Source: Streptococcus suis S735 (lineage in GTDB: Bacteria; Bacillota; Bacilli; Lactobacillales; Streptococcaceae). Taken from it: DNA of 64,000 bases. The stretch lies in contig NC_018526.1 in NCBI RefSeq assembly GCF_000294495.1, positions 124,001-188,000 of the forward strand, read 5' to 3'. The notes below the pieces were generated by a model, which saw nothing but the letters and a program-made list of their open reading frames with translations, was not told where the DNA came from and ran no database searches. Positions 1-9,903 of the stretch are shown piece by piece. Position 1 is the stretch's first letter. The number at the start of each line of letters is the position of its first letter. The translations under genes were made by a program, and so were the position numbers.

Positions 1-1
1 A

Positions 2-307
2 AATCATGAAGAAGTAGCTGCCTTGATTGAAGATGGCAAGCCAACTGTTTTTCTATTTGTGACGACTTGGTGTGGAGATTGCCACTATATTAAACCGCAT
101 GTGCCAGCTATCGAAGAAGCTTTTCCAGATCTCCGTTTTGTGCAACTGGATCGAGATGACTTTATGCCTTTGGCACAGGAATGGGCTATTTTAGGCATTC
201 CAAGTCTGGTTGTTTTGGAAAATGGTAAGGAAATCGGTCGTTTTGTCGATAAGAATCGCAAGACCAAGGAAGAAATCATGAACTTCTTATCTGGACTGGG
301 TAGATAA
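2..307 (+). CDS. Thioredoxin-family protein (5' end outside window)
   Basis: A short thiol-disulfide oxidoreductase-like protein. The frame is open to the left edge (it reads N-H-E-E-V-A-A-L before the internal TTG at 23), so the true start lies upstream. The active site reads W-C-G-D-C, a thioredoxin CxxC motif with Asp in place of the usual Pro, which is typical of the YtpP-like streptococcal branch. A cis-Pro follows in the segment G-I-P-S-L. The fold is cytoplasmic, with no signal peptide visible in this part. It is followed after 44 bp by the DUF1002 gene on the same strand. Substrate unknown. Confidence 0.85.
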   Translation, partial: NHEEVAALIEDGKPTVFLFVTTWCGDCHYIKPHVPAIEEAFPDLRFVQLDRDDFMPLAQEWAILGIPSLVVLENGKEIGRFVDKNRKTKEEIMNFLSGLGR

Positions 308-351
308 ATTAGCAGAGAAGCTCTGCCATTTCCCAAAAGAAAGGAAAGAAC

Positions 352-1308
352 ATGAAGAAATCATTAGGAAAAATCCTTCTAGCACCTGTGGTGCTGGGGT
401 TGAGTTTGAGTCTTGCTCCCTTGGTGCAGGCTGAGATTCAAACAGATGTTATCAATGAAAAATGGGGCAAGCCAACACTAGTCTACGGTGGAGGTTTGTC
501 AGATGCGCAGGCGACAGAGGTTAACAATCTATTTGGTATTTCGGATGTCAATAATGTCAGTCGTCAGGTGGTTGTTGGTACGGATATGGACCAATATTTA
601 GGTACATCTGAAGCGGACACAGCCTCCCTCTATTCATCTGTCTTGGTGCAAAAGCAGGACGCTGGCAAAGGGGTTGTGGTGGATATTAAGACGCCACAGA
701 ACATCACCTTGATTACCGAAACGCAGTATGCCAATGCGGCTATTACAGCTGGTGCGACAGATGTCTTGATTGATGTAGCTTCTCCGATTCAGGTAACGGG
801 GGAGTCTGCTTTGACAGGTGTTTACAAGGCTCTCGCAGCCAATGGTGAAACAGTTGATACAGCCCGAACTGAAGTAGCCCAACAAGAGCTAGAGACAGTC
901 AATGAAGTGGCGACGGCTCATACAGGTGACACTAATTTTGATAGTTCGGCCTTGGATAAGGCAGTGGCGGAAATCAAGACTGCTCTTGCCGACTACAAAA
1001 AGTCCAATGGTCAGGTGGCTTCTGAGGCTGACATCAACACCATCATCAATGATGTTTTGGCCCAAAACGGTTTGGAAAATGTCATCACAGCAGATGAAGT
1101 TTCAAAATTAGTTACCTTTGCCAAAGCTTATCAGGAAACCTCTGCTATTGATTCGGCTGAGGTTGCTGCCCAGCTCAACCAGTTCAAGCAACAGGCGGAG
1201 CAACAAATTTCAGAAGCCTATAAGAATCTACAAGATTCAGGGATTTTAGAAAAAATCGGTGCCTTCTTTGAAAATCTTTGGAAAGGCTTGACCGGTCTAT
1301 TTGCATAA
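352..1308 (+). CDS. DUF1002-family secreted protein
   Basis: A 318-residue protein with a clear Sec signal peptide (Lys-rich start, hydrophobic core, A-x-A-type end LVQA around residue 27). The remainder matches my recollection of the DUF1002 family of Firmicute secreted proteins of unknown function: a segment around the GGGLSDAQ motif, then a largely helical C-terminal half rich in Ala, Glu and Gln. It ends in a hydrophobic or amphipathic stretch (IGAFFENLWKGLTGLFA) that could touch the membrane. The ATG is preceded by an AAAGGAAAG ribosome site. It lies between a thioredoxin-like gene and ytpR on one strand. Function unknown. Confidence 0.8.
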   Translation: MKKSLGKILLAPVVLGLSLSLAPLVQAEIQTDVINEKWGKPTLVYGGGLSDAQATEVNNLFGISDVNNVSRQVVVGTDMDQYLGTSEADTASLYSSVLVQKQDAGKGVVVDIKTPQNITLITETQYANAAITAGATDVLIDVASPIQVTGESALTGVYKALAANGETVDTARTEVAQQELETVNEVATAHTGDTNFDSSALDKAVAEIKTALADYKKSNGQVASEADINTIINDVLAQNGLENVITADEVSKLVTFAKAYQETSAIDSAEVAAQLNQFKQQAEQQISEAYKNLQDSGILEKIGAFFENLWKGLTGLFA

Positions 1309-1326
1309 AGGAGAAATGAAAAAGAA

Positions 1327-1950
1327 ATGATTTTTACATATAATAAGGAACATGTCGGCGATGTTCTTATGGTGATTGTTGCGGAGGACAAGGGACAGGC
1401 TGTCCAGTTTGAACGCAAGGGTCAAGTGGCGCGTGTTTTCCTAGAAGAAACAGGAAAAACAGTGGCCTGGAATATTTTTGAAGCATCAAGTTTGGTTGAA
1501 CTTGATGGAAATGGTCAAGTTTTCTTGACAGATGAACAAGTTGCGACCTTGAATGCTGAATTGGCTAAGGAAGGTTTTACTGAAAGCTTGGTTAACGACA
1601 ATGCTCCAAAGTTTGTAGTCGGTCAGATTGTGGAATTGGTTCCTCATCCAGACAGCGACCACCTCAATATCTGTCAGGTCAATGTTGGTGACAAAACAGT
1701 GCAAATCGTAGCTGGTGCCCCAAATGCTGCCCAAGGATTGAAAACTATTGTGGCTCTTCCGGGGGCAATGATGCCGAGCGGTAGCCTGATTTTCCCAGGA
1801 AAATTGCGCGGTGAAGATAGCTTTGGTATGATGTGTAGTCCGCGTGAATTGGCACTGCCAAACGCACCACAAGTCCGTGGTATTATCGAATTAGACGACT
1901 CCGCAGTGGTCGGAGAGGCCTTTGATCCAGCTAAACACTGGAAGGGGTAG
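1327..1950 (+). CDS. ytpR: YtpR-family tRNA-binding protein
   Basis: A 207-residue protein whose C-terminal half (about residues 95-200) is an EMAP-II/Arc1p-type tRNA-binding OB fold. Recognisable segments are VGQIVELVPHPDSDHL, the I-V-A-G-A-P-N turn and S-F-G-M-M-C-S-P-R-E. The same domain sits at the N-terminus of the phenylalanyl-tRNA synthetase beta subunit, but here it is free-standing, as in the YtpR family. The N-terminal half is a small DUF4479-like domain. Probably cytoplasmic and RNA-binding; its biological role is not settled. It ends in a hairpin shared with the convergent DUF2785 gene. Confidence 0.88.
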   Translation: MIFTYNKEHVGDVLMVIVAEDKGQAVQFERKGQVARVFLEETGKTVAWNIFEASSLVELDGNGQVFLTDEQVATLNAELAKEGFTESLVNDNAPKFVVGQIVELVPHPDSDHLNICQVNVGDKTVQIVAGAPNAAQGLKTIVALPGAMMPSGSLIFPGKLRGEDSFGMMCSPRELALPNAPQVRGIIELDDSAVVGEAFDPAKHWKG

Positions 1951-1956
1951 AAAAAG

Positions 1957-1986
1957 AAGAATTGGTCAGGTGGCCAATTCTTTTAT
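1957..1986. terminator. Bidirectional terminator between ytpR and the DUF2785 gene
   Basis: Inverted repeat AAGAATTGG / CCAATTCTT with an 8-nt loop and flanking A and T runs. It is placed between two convergent genes and overlaps the stop codon of the minus-strand one. Confidence 0.75.
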
Positions 1987-2762
1987 GCTGGTTCAATTTT
2001 TCCTTCAATAGCCTGTTCGATTTCTTCGGTCGAGGCCTGTTGTGATTTGAGTTGGAAATAAAGACTGGACAGGAAATGCTGGAGATTGAGCCACCGGAAG
2101 TAGTCTACTGGTTCTTGATTTGGAAAGTCCAGCTTGCTAATCCATTCCGTCAGCTCTTGGCTTGACACTTTTTCATTCAGCAGGAGGTAGACAGGGATTT
2201 GTGCCAGACGGATTTCCTCGCCAGCTGAGAAAACTTTACTTTGTTTAGTTAGACAAGTGACAATAGTTTGCCAGACTTCTTTGCTTTTTTCAGCGGGAAA
2301 TTGATCATGACAGCTTGTGGCCAGAAGAAAATCTGCTCCGTGGGCAGCGGTATGGATCCAACCGAGTTTTTCATCGTAGCCAGACCAGTCATTTTCAATC
2401 GTCAAATAATCCAAGGCCTGCTGGAAGAGTAGCTCATGGTCGTCAGTGCTTAAAAATGCATGATAAATAGACTCTGGCTCATTATCGACAGACAGCAACA
2501 GACAGTAAAGTAGGCAAGTAAAACTTCGTTTTTGTGTGGGGCCTTCTAGGGAAAATGGCTTGGTTTCTTGAGAGAATTGCAGTAGCGACTGTGCTTGTTC
2601 TCTTGTAATCAAGCCCTCCAAAAAGATATGGCAAAAACTAGCATAGACCAGTTCGTCGCGTATAGTAGGGTCTGGATGGCCGATGTTTTCCAACAACCAA
2701 TCCAGTTCGGCATTGGTATATGGTTGGGAGGTCTGTATCTTTTCCATCAAAAATTCTTTCAT
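1983..2762 (-). CDS. DUF2785 domain-containing protein
   Basis: A 259-residue soluble protein with no signal peptide or membrane segment. It resembles the DUF2785 family by overall composition: an N-terminal IGHPDPTIRDELVYASF helix pair, then a helical middle with H-T-A-A-H-G-A-D. The function of the family is unknown. It is transcribed divergently from ssbB, with about 55 bp between the two starts. The start ATG at 2762 is preceded on the minus strand by an AAAGGAGCG ribosome site. Confidence 0.75.
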   Translation of the reverse strand: MKEFLMEKIQTSQPYTNAELDWLLENIGHPDPTIRDELVYASFCHIFLEGLITREQAQSLLQFSQETKPFSLEGPTQKRSFTCLLYCLLLSVDNEPESIYHAFLSTDDHELLFQQALDYLTIENDWSGYDEKLGWIHTAAHGADFLLATSCHDQFPAEKSKEVWQTIVTCLTKQSKVFSAGEEIRLAQIPVYLLLNEKVSSQELTEWISKLDFPNQEPVDYFRWLNLQHFLSSLYFQLKSQQASTEEIEQAIEGKIEPA

Positions 2763-2788
2763 GATTTTCGCTCCTTTTCTAATCCTTC

Positions 2789-2796
2789 TACGAATA
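2789..2796 (+). promoter_or_regulatory. ComX/SigX cin-box upstream of ssbB
   Basis: The octamer TACGAATA is exactly the combox/cin-box recognised by the competence sigma factor ComX (SigX) in streptococci. It lies 22 nt before the ssbB ATG, preceded by a T-rich stretch, as in known late competence promoters. No sigma-A promoter is apparent in the short gap, so ssbB here is probably competence-induced. Confidence 0.88.
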
Positions 2797-2817
2797 GATA
2801 AGTAGGAGGATATAATA

Positions 2818-3212
2818 TGTATAATAAAACAATTTTAATCGGTCGCTTGACGGCCCAACCTGAACTCACTCAAACACCAACTGGCAAAAATTTGACTCGT
2901 GTAACTGTCGCAGTCAATCGCCGATTTAAGACAGAAAATGGTGAGCGTGAAGCAGATTTTCTCAATGTTATTTTCTGGGGCAAACTGGCGGAGACACTTG
3001 TTTCTTATGGCAGCAAGGGTAGTCTGATTTCTATTGATGGTGAGTTGCGAACGCGAAAATACGAAAAAGACGGCAGCAACCACTATGTGACAGAGATTCT
3101 AGGCCAATCTTTCCAATTACTAGAAAGCCGTGCTCAACGTGCCATGCGTGAAAATAATACTGGTGATGACCTAGCTGACTTGGTCTTGGAAGAGGAGGAA
3201 TTACCGTTTTAA
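2818..3212 (+). CDS. ssbB: Competence-induced single-stranded DNA-binding protein
   Basis: A single-domain SSB of 131 residues (start ATG at 2818 after AGGAGGATATAAT). The OB fold occupies residues 1-105, with the usual MYNKTILIGRLTAQPELT start and the DFLNVIFWGKLAE core. The tail is short and acidic, ending E-E-L-P-F in place of the DDDIPF peptide of housekeeping SSBs. Length, the short tail and the cin-box just upstream identify it as the competence paralogue that coats incoming transforming DNA, not the essential ssbA. It is monocistronic, with a hairpin after the stop. Confidence 0.92.
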
Positions 3213-3296
3213 AGCAATATCAGTCCCAAGACCGATGGAGTGTATTGAAAAATAGGCTATACTATAGTCAATCCTAAATATTTTTCATATCTCCTT

Positions 3297-3326
3297 AAAA
3301 ACACCGACGAAAGTTGGTGTTTTTGG
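3297..3326. terminator. Bidirectional terminator after ssbB
   Basis: AAAAACACCGAC, a GAAA tetraloop and GTTGGTGTTTTT form an 8-bp stem with A and T flanks, placed between convergent genes. Confidence 0.85.
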
Positions 3327-3330
3327 CTAC

Positions 3331-3576
3331 TTATTTTCTATATTTCCACCATTCTATCAGCATGATAATTAGAGAAAGTAGGAGAACTCCGTAGAAGAAA
3401 AAGATGATGTAATGAGGGTGGGAAAAGAGAAGCCACCAGACTAGCCAGAGTAGGTAGGCGAATATCATTTTCCCCCAAAAGCCTAATTTACGTTTTAAAA
3501 ACCATTCTGCAAAACTTTCGTAGGCTGAAAATCGGCTTTCAAGGTAATCAATTTTTAAATCTCTAAAAAATTTCAT
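3331..3576 (-). CDS. Small integral membrane protein of unknown function
   Basis: An 81-residue protein with two strongly hydrophobic segments (about residues 34-53 and 55-73). A charged N-terminal half precedes them (FFRDLKIDYLESRFSAYESF), and the C-terminus is basic (W-W-K-Y-R-K). No family is recognised. Its start has a plausible GGGGG ribosome site on the minus strand, and TATACT (3602-3607, minus) could be its -10 box. It stands alone between two terminator-like structures. Confidence 0.6.
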   Translation of the reverse strand: MKFFRDLKIDYLESRFSAYESFAEWFLKRKLGFWGKMIFAYLLWLVWWLLFSHPHYIIFFFYGVLLLSLIIMLIEWWKYRK

Positions 3577-3685
3577 GAATACCCCCTAACTTTTTAAAAA
3601 TAGTATAGCATAATTTAGCGGTAATGGATAGGCAAGTTCTGTCTCGGTCTCAAGATGGATTTTCATGAAAAAGGGATAGAATGTT

Positions 3686-3702
3686 CTTGACTATTTTTGA
3701 CC
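3686..3702 (-). promoter_or_regulatory. CtsR operator overlapping the groESL -35 box
   Basis: On the minus strand the sequence reads GGTCAAA-AAT-AGTCAAG. It matches the CtsR heptad repeat (A/G)GTCAAA-NAN-(A/G)GTCAAA at all but the last base. It overlaps the TTGACT -35 hexamer (3687-3692), a position suited to repression. Confidence 0.8.
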
Positions 3703-3714
3703 AAGTGATACAAT
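3687..3714 (+). promoter_or_regulatory. groESL promoter
   Basis: TTGACT at 3687-3692, a 16-nt spacer, and TACAAT at 3709-3714. The CIRCE operator starts 12 nt downstream of the -10 box. Confidence 0.85.
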
Positions 3715-3726
3715 AGGAAATGTGAA

Positions 3727-3753
3727 TTAGCACTCGAATACAAAGAGTGCTAA
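3727..3753 (+). promoter_or_regulatory. CIRCE element (HrcA operator)
   Basis: A perfect inverted repeat TTAGCACTC-N9-GAGTGCTAA at and just after the expected transcription start of groESL. This is the canonical binding site of the heat-shock repressor HrcA. Confidence 0.98.
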
Positions 3754-3773
3754 AAAGACCAGGAGGTAATACC

Positions 3774-5688
<1,915 letters not shown>

Positions 5689-5702
5689 GAAATAGCAAAA
5701 TG

Positions 5703-5729
5703 ACACAGCTACTTGGCTGTGTTTTTTTC
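5703..5729 (+). terminator. groEL terminator
   Basis: ACACAGC / GCTGTGT stem with a 6-nt loop followed by seven T residues. Confidence 0.92.
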
Positions 5730-5752
5730 TTGAAAATTTCAAACATATCTAT

Positions 5753-5781
5753 TTGACAATGGTTTTGGGATGTGGTACTAT
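5753..5781 (+). promoter_or_regulatory. rpsL (str operon) promoter
   Basis: A near-consensus sigma-A promoter: TTGACA at 5753-5758, exactly 17 nt, then TACTAT at 5776-5781. It predicts a transcript start near 5788 and a leader of about 130 nt. Confidence 0.92.
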
Positions 5782-5787
5782 ATTAGA

Positions 5788-5919
5788 CGGTACTTTTTAC
5801 TTTTGGTCTCTCAAGAGTGTACAGGGACGTGCTGACAAATGTTGCAAAAGTACACACAGATAGGGGTTGTCACCAATGCCCTATCACCAAAAATAAAAAA
5901 TATATACAGGAGAATGTAG
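5788..5919 (+). promoter_or_regulatory. Structured 5' leader of rpsL
   Basis: The leader can fold into at least two helices. GTACTTTT at its 5' end (5790-5797) pairs exactly with AAAAGTAC (5846-5853). GATAGGG (5859-5865) pairs exactly with CCCTATC (5879-5885). No T run follows the second helix, so it is not an obvious terminator. It may be a ribosomal-protein binding site or a stability element; I do not recognise a named leader family. Confidence 0.55.
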
Positions 5920-6333
5920 ATGCCTACAATTAACCAGTTGGTACGTAAACCACGTAAGTCTAAAGTAGAAAAATCTAAATCACCAGCTTTGAACGTTGGT
6001 TACAACAGCCGTAAAAAAGTTCAAACAAACGTTTCATCACCACAAAAACGCGGTGTTGCAACTCGTGTCGGAACAATGACACCTAAAAAACCTAACTCAG
6101 CCCTTCGTAAATTTGCTCGTGTACGTTTGAGCAACCTTATCGAAGTTACTGCTTACATCCCAGGTATCGGTCACAACTTGCAAGAACACAGTGTGGTTCT
6201 TCTTCGTGGTGGACGTGTAAAAGACCTTCCAGGGGTACGTTACCATATCGTTCGTGGTGCACTTGATACTGCTGGTGTAAACGATCGTAAGCAAGGCCGT
6301 TCTAAATACGGTACTAAACGTCCAAAAGGCTAA
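5920..6333 (+). CDS. rpsL: 30S ribosomal protein S12
   Basis: Decoding-centre ribosomal protein of 137 residues, the usual length in streptococci (E. coli S12 is 124). The conserved [11 protein letters not shown] loop and the [13 protein letters not shown] loop are intact. K56 and K101, the positions where streptomycin-resistance substitutions arise, are wild type. It is first in the str operon (rpsL-rpsG, then fusA), with rpsG starting 16 bp downstream. Codon use is strongly biased, as expected for a highly expressed gene. Confidence 0.99.
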   Translation: MPTINQLVRKPRKSKVEKSKSPALNVGYNSRKKVQTNVSSPQKRGVATRVGTMTPKKPNSALRKFARVRLSNLIEVTAYIPGIGHNLQEHSVVLLRGGRVKDLPGVRYHIVRGALDTAGVNDRKQGRSKYGTKRPKG

Positions 6334-6349
6334 GAAGGGGGAAATATAA

Positions 6350-6820
6350 ATGAGTCGTAAAAATCAAGCGCCTAAGCGCGAAGTATTGCCAGATCCATTG
6401 TATAACTCAAAATTGGTAACTCGCTTGATTAACCGTGTTATGTTGGACGGTAAACGTGGTACTGCTGCATCAATCGTTTACGGTGCCTTTGATCAAATCA
6501 AAGAAGCAACTGGTAACGATGCACTTGAAGTATTTGAAACAGCAATGGAAAACATCATGCCTGTACTTGAAGTACGTGCACGTCGTGTCGGTGGTTCTAA
6601 CTACCAAGTCCCAGTTGAAGTTCGTCCAGAGCGTCGTACAACACTTGGTCTTCGTTGGTTGGTAACAATCGCTCGTAACCGTGGTGAGCACACTATGATC
6701 GATCGCCTTGCGAAAGAAATCATGGATGCAGCAAACAACACAGGTGCAGCTGTTAAGAAACGTGAAGATACTCACAAAATGGCAGAAGCAAACCGCGCAT
6801 TCGCACACTTCCGCTGGTAA
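6350..6820 (+). CDS. rpsG: 30S ribosomal protein S7
   Basis: The 156-residue primary-binding protein that organises the 3' major domain of 16S rRNA. Start [20 protein letters not shown] follows an AAGGGGG ribosome site. Conserved blocks are [17 protein letters not shown], the [17 protein letters not shown] beta-hairpin, and the C-terminal [14 protein letters not shown]. Cotranscribed with rpsL. The 556 bp before fusA hold three hairpin repeats instead of the short gap seen in many str operons. Confidence 0.99.
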
Positions 6821-7190
6821 GATAGGATATTTTAGCGTTAAACAAATGCTAGCCAAAATAGGAAAATTGACGCAGAAACTTCAGTTTCTAGGAGATTTTA
6901 TCTTTTTGGCAGACATTTGTAGCTAAAATTCAACTAAGATTAAGATACGAGGGCGTCAAGCAACTCCTAGACAAAATAGGGAAGCGAAGCAGATTGCTGT
7001 GCAATCAATGAGGTTCATCTTTTTGTCAGCGAGTTGTAGCCCGAGTTCAATTAGGATGTAAGGACGTTAAGAAAATTCAAGGAAAAATAGGAAATCAGAC
7101 GATGGACCTTAAGGTCCAAGGAAGATTTATCTTTTTTCCAGAATTTTTAGTTCGAACTCAACTAATTAAGATGTGAGGACGTTAAATCAG
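6821..7190 (+). repeat. Three tandem covarying hairpin units between rpsG and fusA
   Basis: Three units of roughly 110-118 bp. Each has a long outer stem, a conserved ATAGG(G/A)AA segment, a small inner hairpin, an ATCTTTTT segment and a conserved end ending GAGGACGTTAA (variants GAGGGCGTCAA, AAGGACGTTAA). Outer stems pair 6843-6858 with 6904-6919, 6961-6976 with 7021-7036, and 7072-7087 with 7133-7147. Inner hairpins are at 6874-6889, 6992-7006 and 7103-7118. Stem sequences differ between units while pairing is kept. Units 1 and 2 share the same 6 bp + 3x3 internal loop + 7 bp layout. No ORF is supported here. Confidence 0.85.
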
Positions 7191-7291
7191 TTCTACATAA
7201 ATCAATTGAGATTATGGTAGCAACTTATCGTTCAACCATCACAAATCGGATTGAGGCTTGCCTCGTCCACTTCACACCATTAGTAAGAACT

Positions 7292-7323
7292 TAAGCGGGT
7301 GGGATTTGCCCACTCGCTTTTCT
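7292..7323 (+). terminator. Terminator-like hairpin upstream of fusA
   Basis: AAGCGGGTGGG / CCCACTCGCTT (11-bp stem with one G-T pair) followed by TTCTT. It lies directly before the fusA -10 box, so it probably ends read-through from rpsG. Confidence 0.75.
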
Positions 7324-7330
7324 TAAAATA

Positions 7331-7339
7331 TGGTATAAT
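7331..7339 (+). promoter_or_regulatory. fusA extended -10 promoter
   Basis: TGGTATAAT, an extended -10 element, starts 46 nt before the fusA ATG. No good -35 box is seen; the terminator stem occupies that place. Confidence 0.7.
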
Positions 7340-7376
7340 CAGAATAGAAATCTAAAAATATAGGAGAACAAACCTC

Positions 7377-9458
7377 ATGGCACGCGAATTTTCATTAGAA
7401 AAAACTCGTAATATCGGTATCATGGCGCACGTTGACGCGGGTAAAACAACGACAACTGAGCGTATTCTTTACTACACTGGTAAAATCCACAAAATCGGTG
7501 AAACTCACGAAGGTGCATCGCAAATGGACTGGATGGAGCAAGAGCAAGAGCGTGGTATCACTATCACATCTGCTGCGACAACAGCTCAATGGAACAACCA
7601 CCGTGTAAACATCATCGACACACCAGGACACGTGGACTTCACAATCGAAGTGCAACGTTCACTTCGCGTTCTTGATGGTGCGGTAACCGTTCTTGACTCA
7701 CAGTCAGGTGTTGAGCCACAAACTGAAACAGTATGGCGTCAAGCAACTGAATACGGTGTTCCACGTATCGTATTCGCTAACAAAATGGATAAAATCGGTG
7801 CTGACTTCCTTTACTCAGTAAGCACACTCCATGAGCGTCTTCAAGCAAATGCTCATCCAATCCAATTGCCAATCGGTTCTGAAGATGAGTTCCGTGGTAT
7901 CATCGACTTGATCAAGATGAAAGCTGAAATCTATACTAACGACCTTGGTACAGATATTCTTGAAGAAGATATTCCAGCTGAATACCTTGAGCAAGCTGAA
8001 GAATACCGTGAAAAATTGGTTGAAGCAGTTGCTGAAACTGATGAAGAATTGATGATGAAATACCTTGAAGGTGAAGAAATCACAAATGACGAATTGAAAG
8101 CTGCTATCCGTAAAGCAACTATCAACGTTGAATTCTTCCCAGTATTGTGTGGTTCAGCCTTCAAAAACAAAGGTGTTCAGTTGATGCTTGATGCGGTTAT
8201 CGACTACCTTCCAAGCCCACTTGACATCCCTGCTATTAAAGGTGTTAACCCAGATACAGATGCTGAAGAAGAGCGTCATGCATCAGATGAGGAGCCATTT
8301 GCAGCTCTTGCCTTCAAGATCATGACTGACCCATTCGTAGGTCGTTTGACATTCTTCCGTGTATACTCAGGTGTCCTTAACAGCGGTTCATACGTATTGA
8401 ACACTTCTAAAGGTAAACGTGAGCGTATTGGACGTATCCTTCAAATGCACGCAAACAGCCGTCAAGAAATTGAAACTGTTTATGCAGGTGACATCGCCGC
8501 TGCGGTTGGTTTGAAAGATACTACAACTGGTGACTCATTGACAGATGAAAAAGCAAAAATCATCCTTGAGTCAATCCACGTTCCAGAACCAGTTATCCAA
8601 TTGATGGTTGAGCCTAAATCTAAAGCTGACCAAGACAAGATGGGTATTGCCCTTTCTAAATTGGCTGAAGAAGATCCAACATTCCGCGTTGAAACAAACG
8701 TTGAAACTGGTGAAACAGTTATCTCTGGTATGGGTGAGTTGCACTTGGATGTCCTTGTTGACCGTATGCGTCGTGAATTCAAGGTTGAAGCAAACGTAGG
8801 TGCTCCTCAAGTATCATACCGTGAAACATTCCGCGCTTCTACACAAGCTCGTGGTTTCTTCAAACGCCAGTCTGGTGGTAAAGGTCAATTCGGTGACGTT
8901 TGGATCGAATTCACACCAAACGAAGAAGGTAAAGGTTTCGAGTTCGAGAACGCTATCGTCGGTGGTGTGGTTCCACGTGAATTCATCCCAGCGGTTGAAA
9001 AAGGTCTCGTAGAATCTATGGCTAACGGTGTTCTTGCTGGTTACCCAATTGTTGACGTTAAAGCTAAGCTTTACGATGGTTCATACCACGATGTCGACTC
9101 ATCTGAAACAGCCTTCAAAGTGGCTGCATCTCTTGCCCTTAAAGAAGCGGCTAAATCAGCTCAACCAACTATCCTTGAGCCAATGATGCTTGTAACAATC
9201 ACTGCACCTGAAGATAACCTAGGTGACGTTATGGGTCACGTTACTGCACGTCGTGGTCGCGTTGATGGTATGGAAGCTCGTGGTAACACACAGATTGTTC
9301 GTGCTTATGTACCACTTGCTGAAATGTTTGGTTACGCAACTGTTCTTCGTTCAGCAACACAAGGTCGCGGTACTTTCATGATGGTATTTGACCACTACGA
9401 AGATGTACCAAAATCTGTACAAGATGAAATCATTAAGAAAAACGGTGGCAATGCATAA
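7377..9458 (+). CDS. fusA: Elongation factor G
   Basis: Ribosomal translocase GTPase of 693 residues, full length. The G domain carries A-H-V-D-A-G-K-T-T (G1, about residues 17-25), the R-G-I-T-I-T effector region, D-T-P-G-H (G3) and N-K-M-D (G4). Domains II-V follow, including the domain IV segment around [15 protein letters not shown]. It drives tRNA-mRNA movement after peptide bond formation and also acts in ribosome recycling. Codon use is highly optimised. It has its own extended -10 promoter and a strong terminator, so it can be expressed apart from rpsLG. Confidence 0.99.
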
Positions 9459-9468
9459 TTGTCTATCT

Positions 9469-9497
9469 ACACCTACCTTCGGGTAGGTGTTTTTTTG
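9469..9497 (+). terminator. fusA terminator
   Basis: ACACCTACC, UUCG tetraloop, GGTAGGTGT, then seven T residues: a textbook intrinsic terminator. Confidence 0.97.
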
Positions 9498-9534
9498 GTA
9501 CGACGGATATGTCACACATCTGAGCGTGATACTC

Positions 9535-9638
9535 ATACTCTTCGAAAATCAAAATTATCCGTTGTCAACTTGCCTTGATGAACTCCAGTTCTATCTTCGG
9601 CTTCGTTTCCTAGGCTACTTTTGATTTTCATTGAGTAT
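9535..9638 (+). repeat. BOX-like element, copy 1 (104 bp)
   Basis: It begins ATACTCTTCGAAAATCAAAA and ends TTTTGATTTTCATTGAGTAT, so the ends form imperfect inverted repeats like boxA and boxC of the pneumococcal BOX element. It is identical over 104 bp to copy 29729-29832 and differs at four positions from 60341-60444. Confidence 0.88.
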
Positions 9639-9903
9639 CAGTAGTTTATCTTTGATTGCTTCGACGAGCGAGGAAACTTCGTTTCCTTATTTCCAACTTC
9701 AAACACTTCACTGGAGTATTTGAACTCGCTTTGTCGTACTTTACAGAAGTGATTTGCGAGGCAAGTCTTATTTCCAACCTAGAACAGCCTTTAGGCTGTT
9801 CTAGCAACTTGCAGCTATTGAGACGAACTTGCTTCGCCCTATCTCCAGCCTTCAAAGGTTTCCCGAACCTTTGAAGCGAGTACTAAAAACAAACTAAACG
9901 ACT
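9639..9903 (+). repeat. MITE-like repeat with terminal inverted repeats, copy 1
   Basis: It directly follows the BOX-like element. The right end (TACTAAAAACAAACTAAACG) matches the right ends of the copies at 20983-21138 and 60449-60664. The left end is a degenerate version with a small deletion. Inside are several hairpins (GAGGAAACTTCGTTTCC, GAACAGCCTTTAGGCTGTTC, TTCAAAGGTTTCCCGAACC). There is no coding capacity. Confidence 0.7.

Noticed and set aside
6821..7190. CRISPR array or gene in the rpsG-fusA gap
   Set aside because: Units are 110 bp or more with internal pairing, and short open frames there are not conserved between units.
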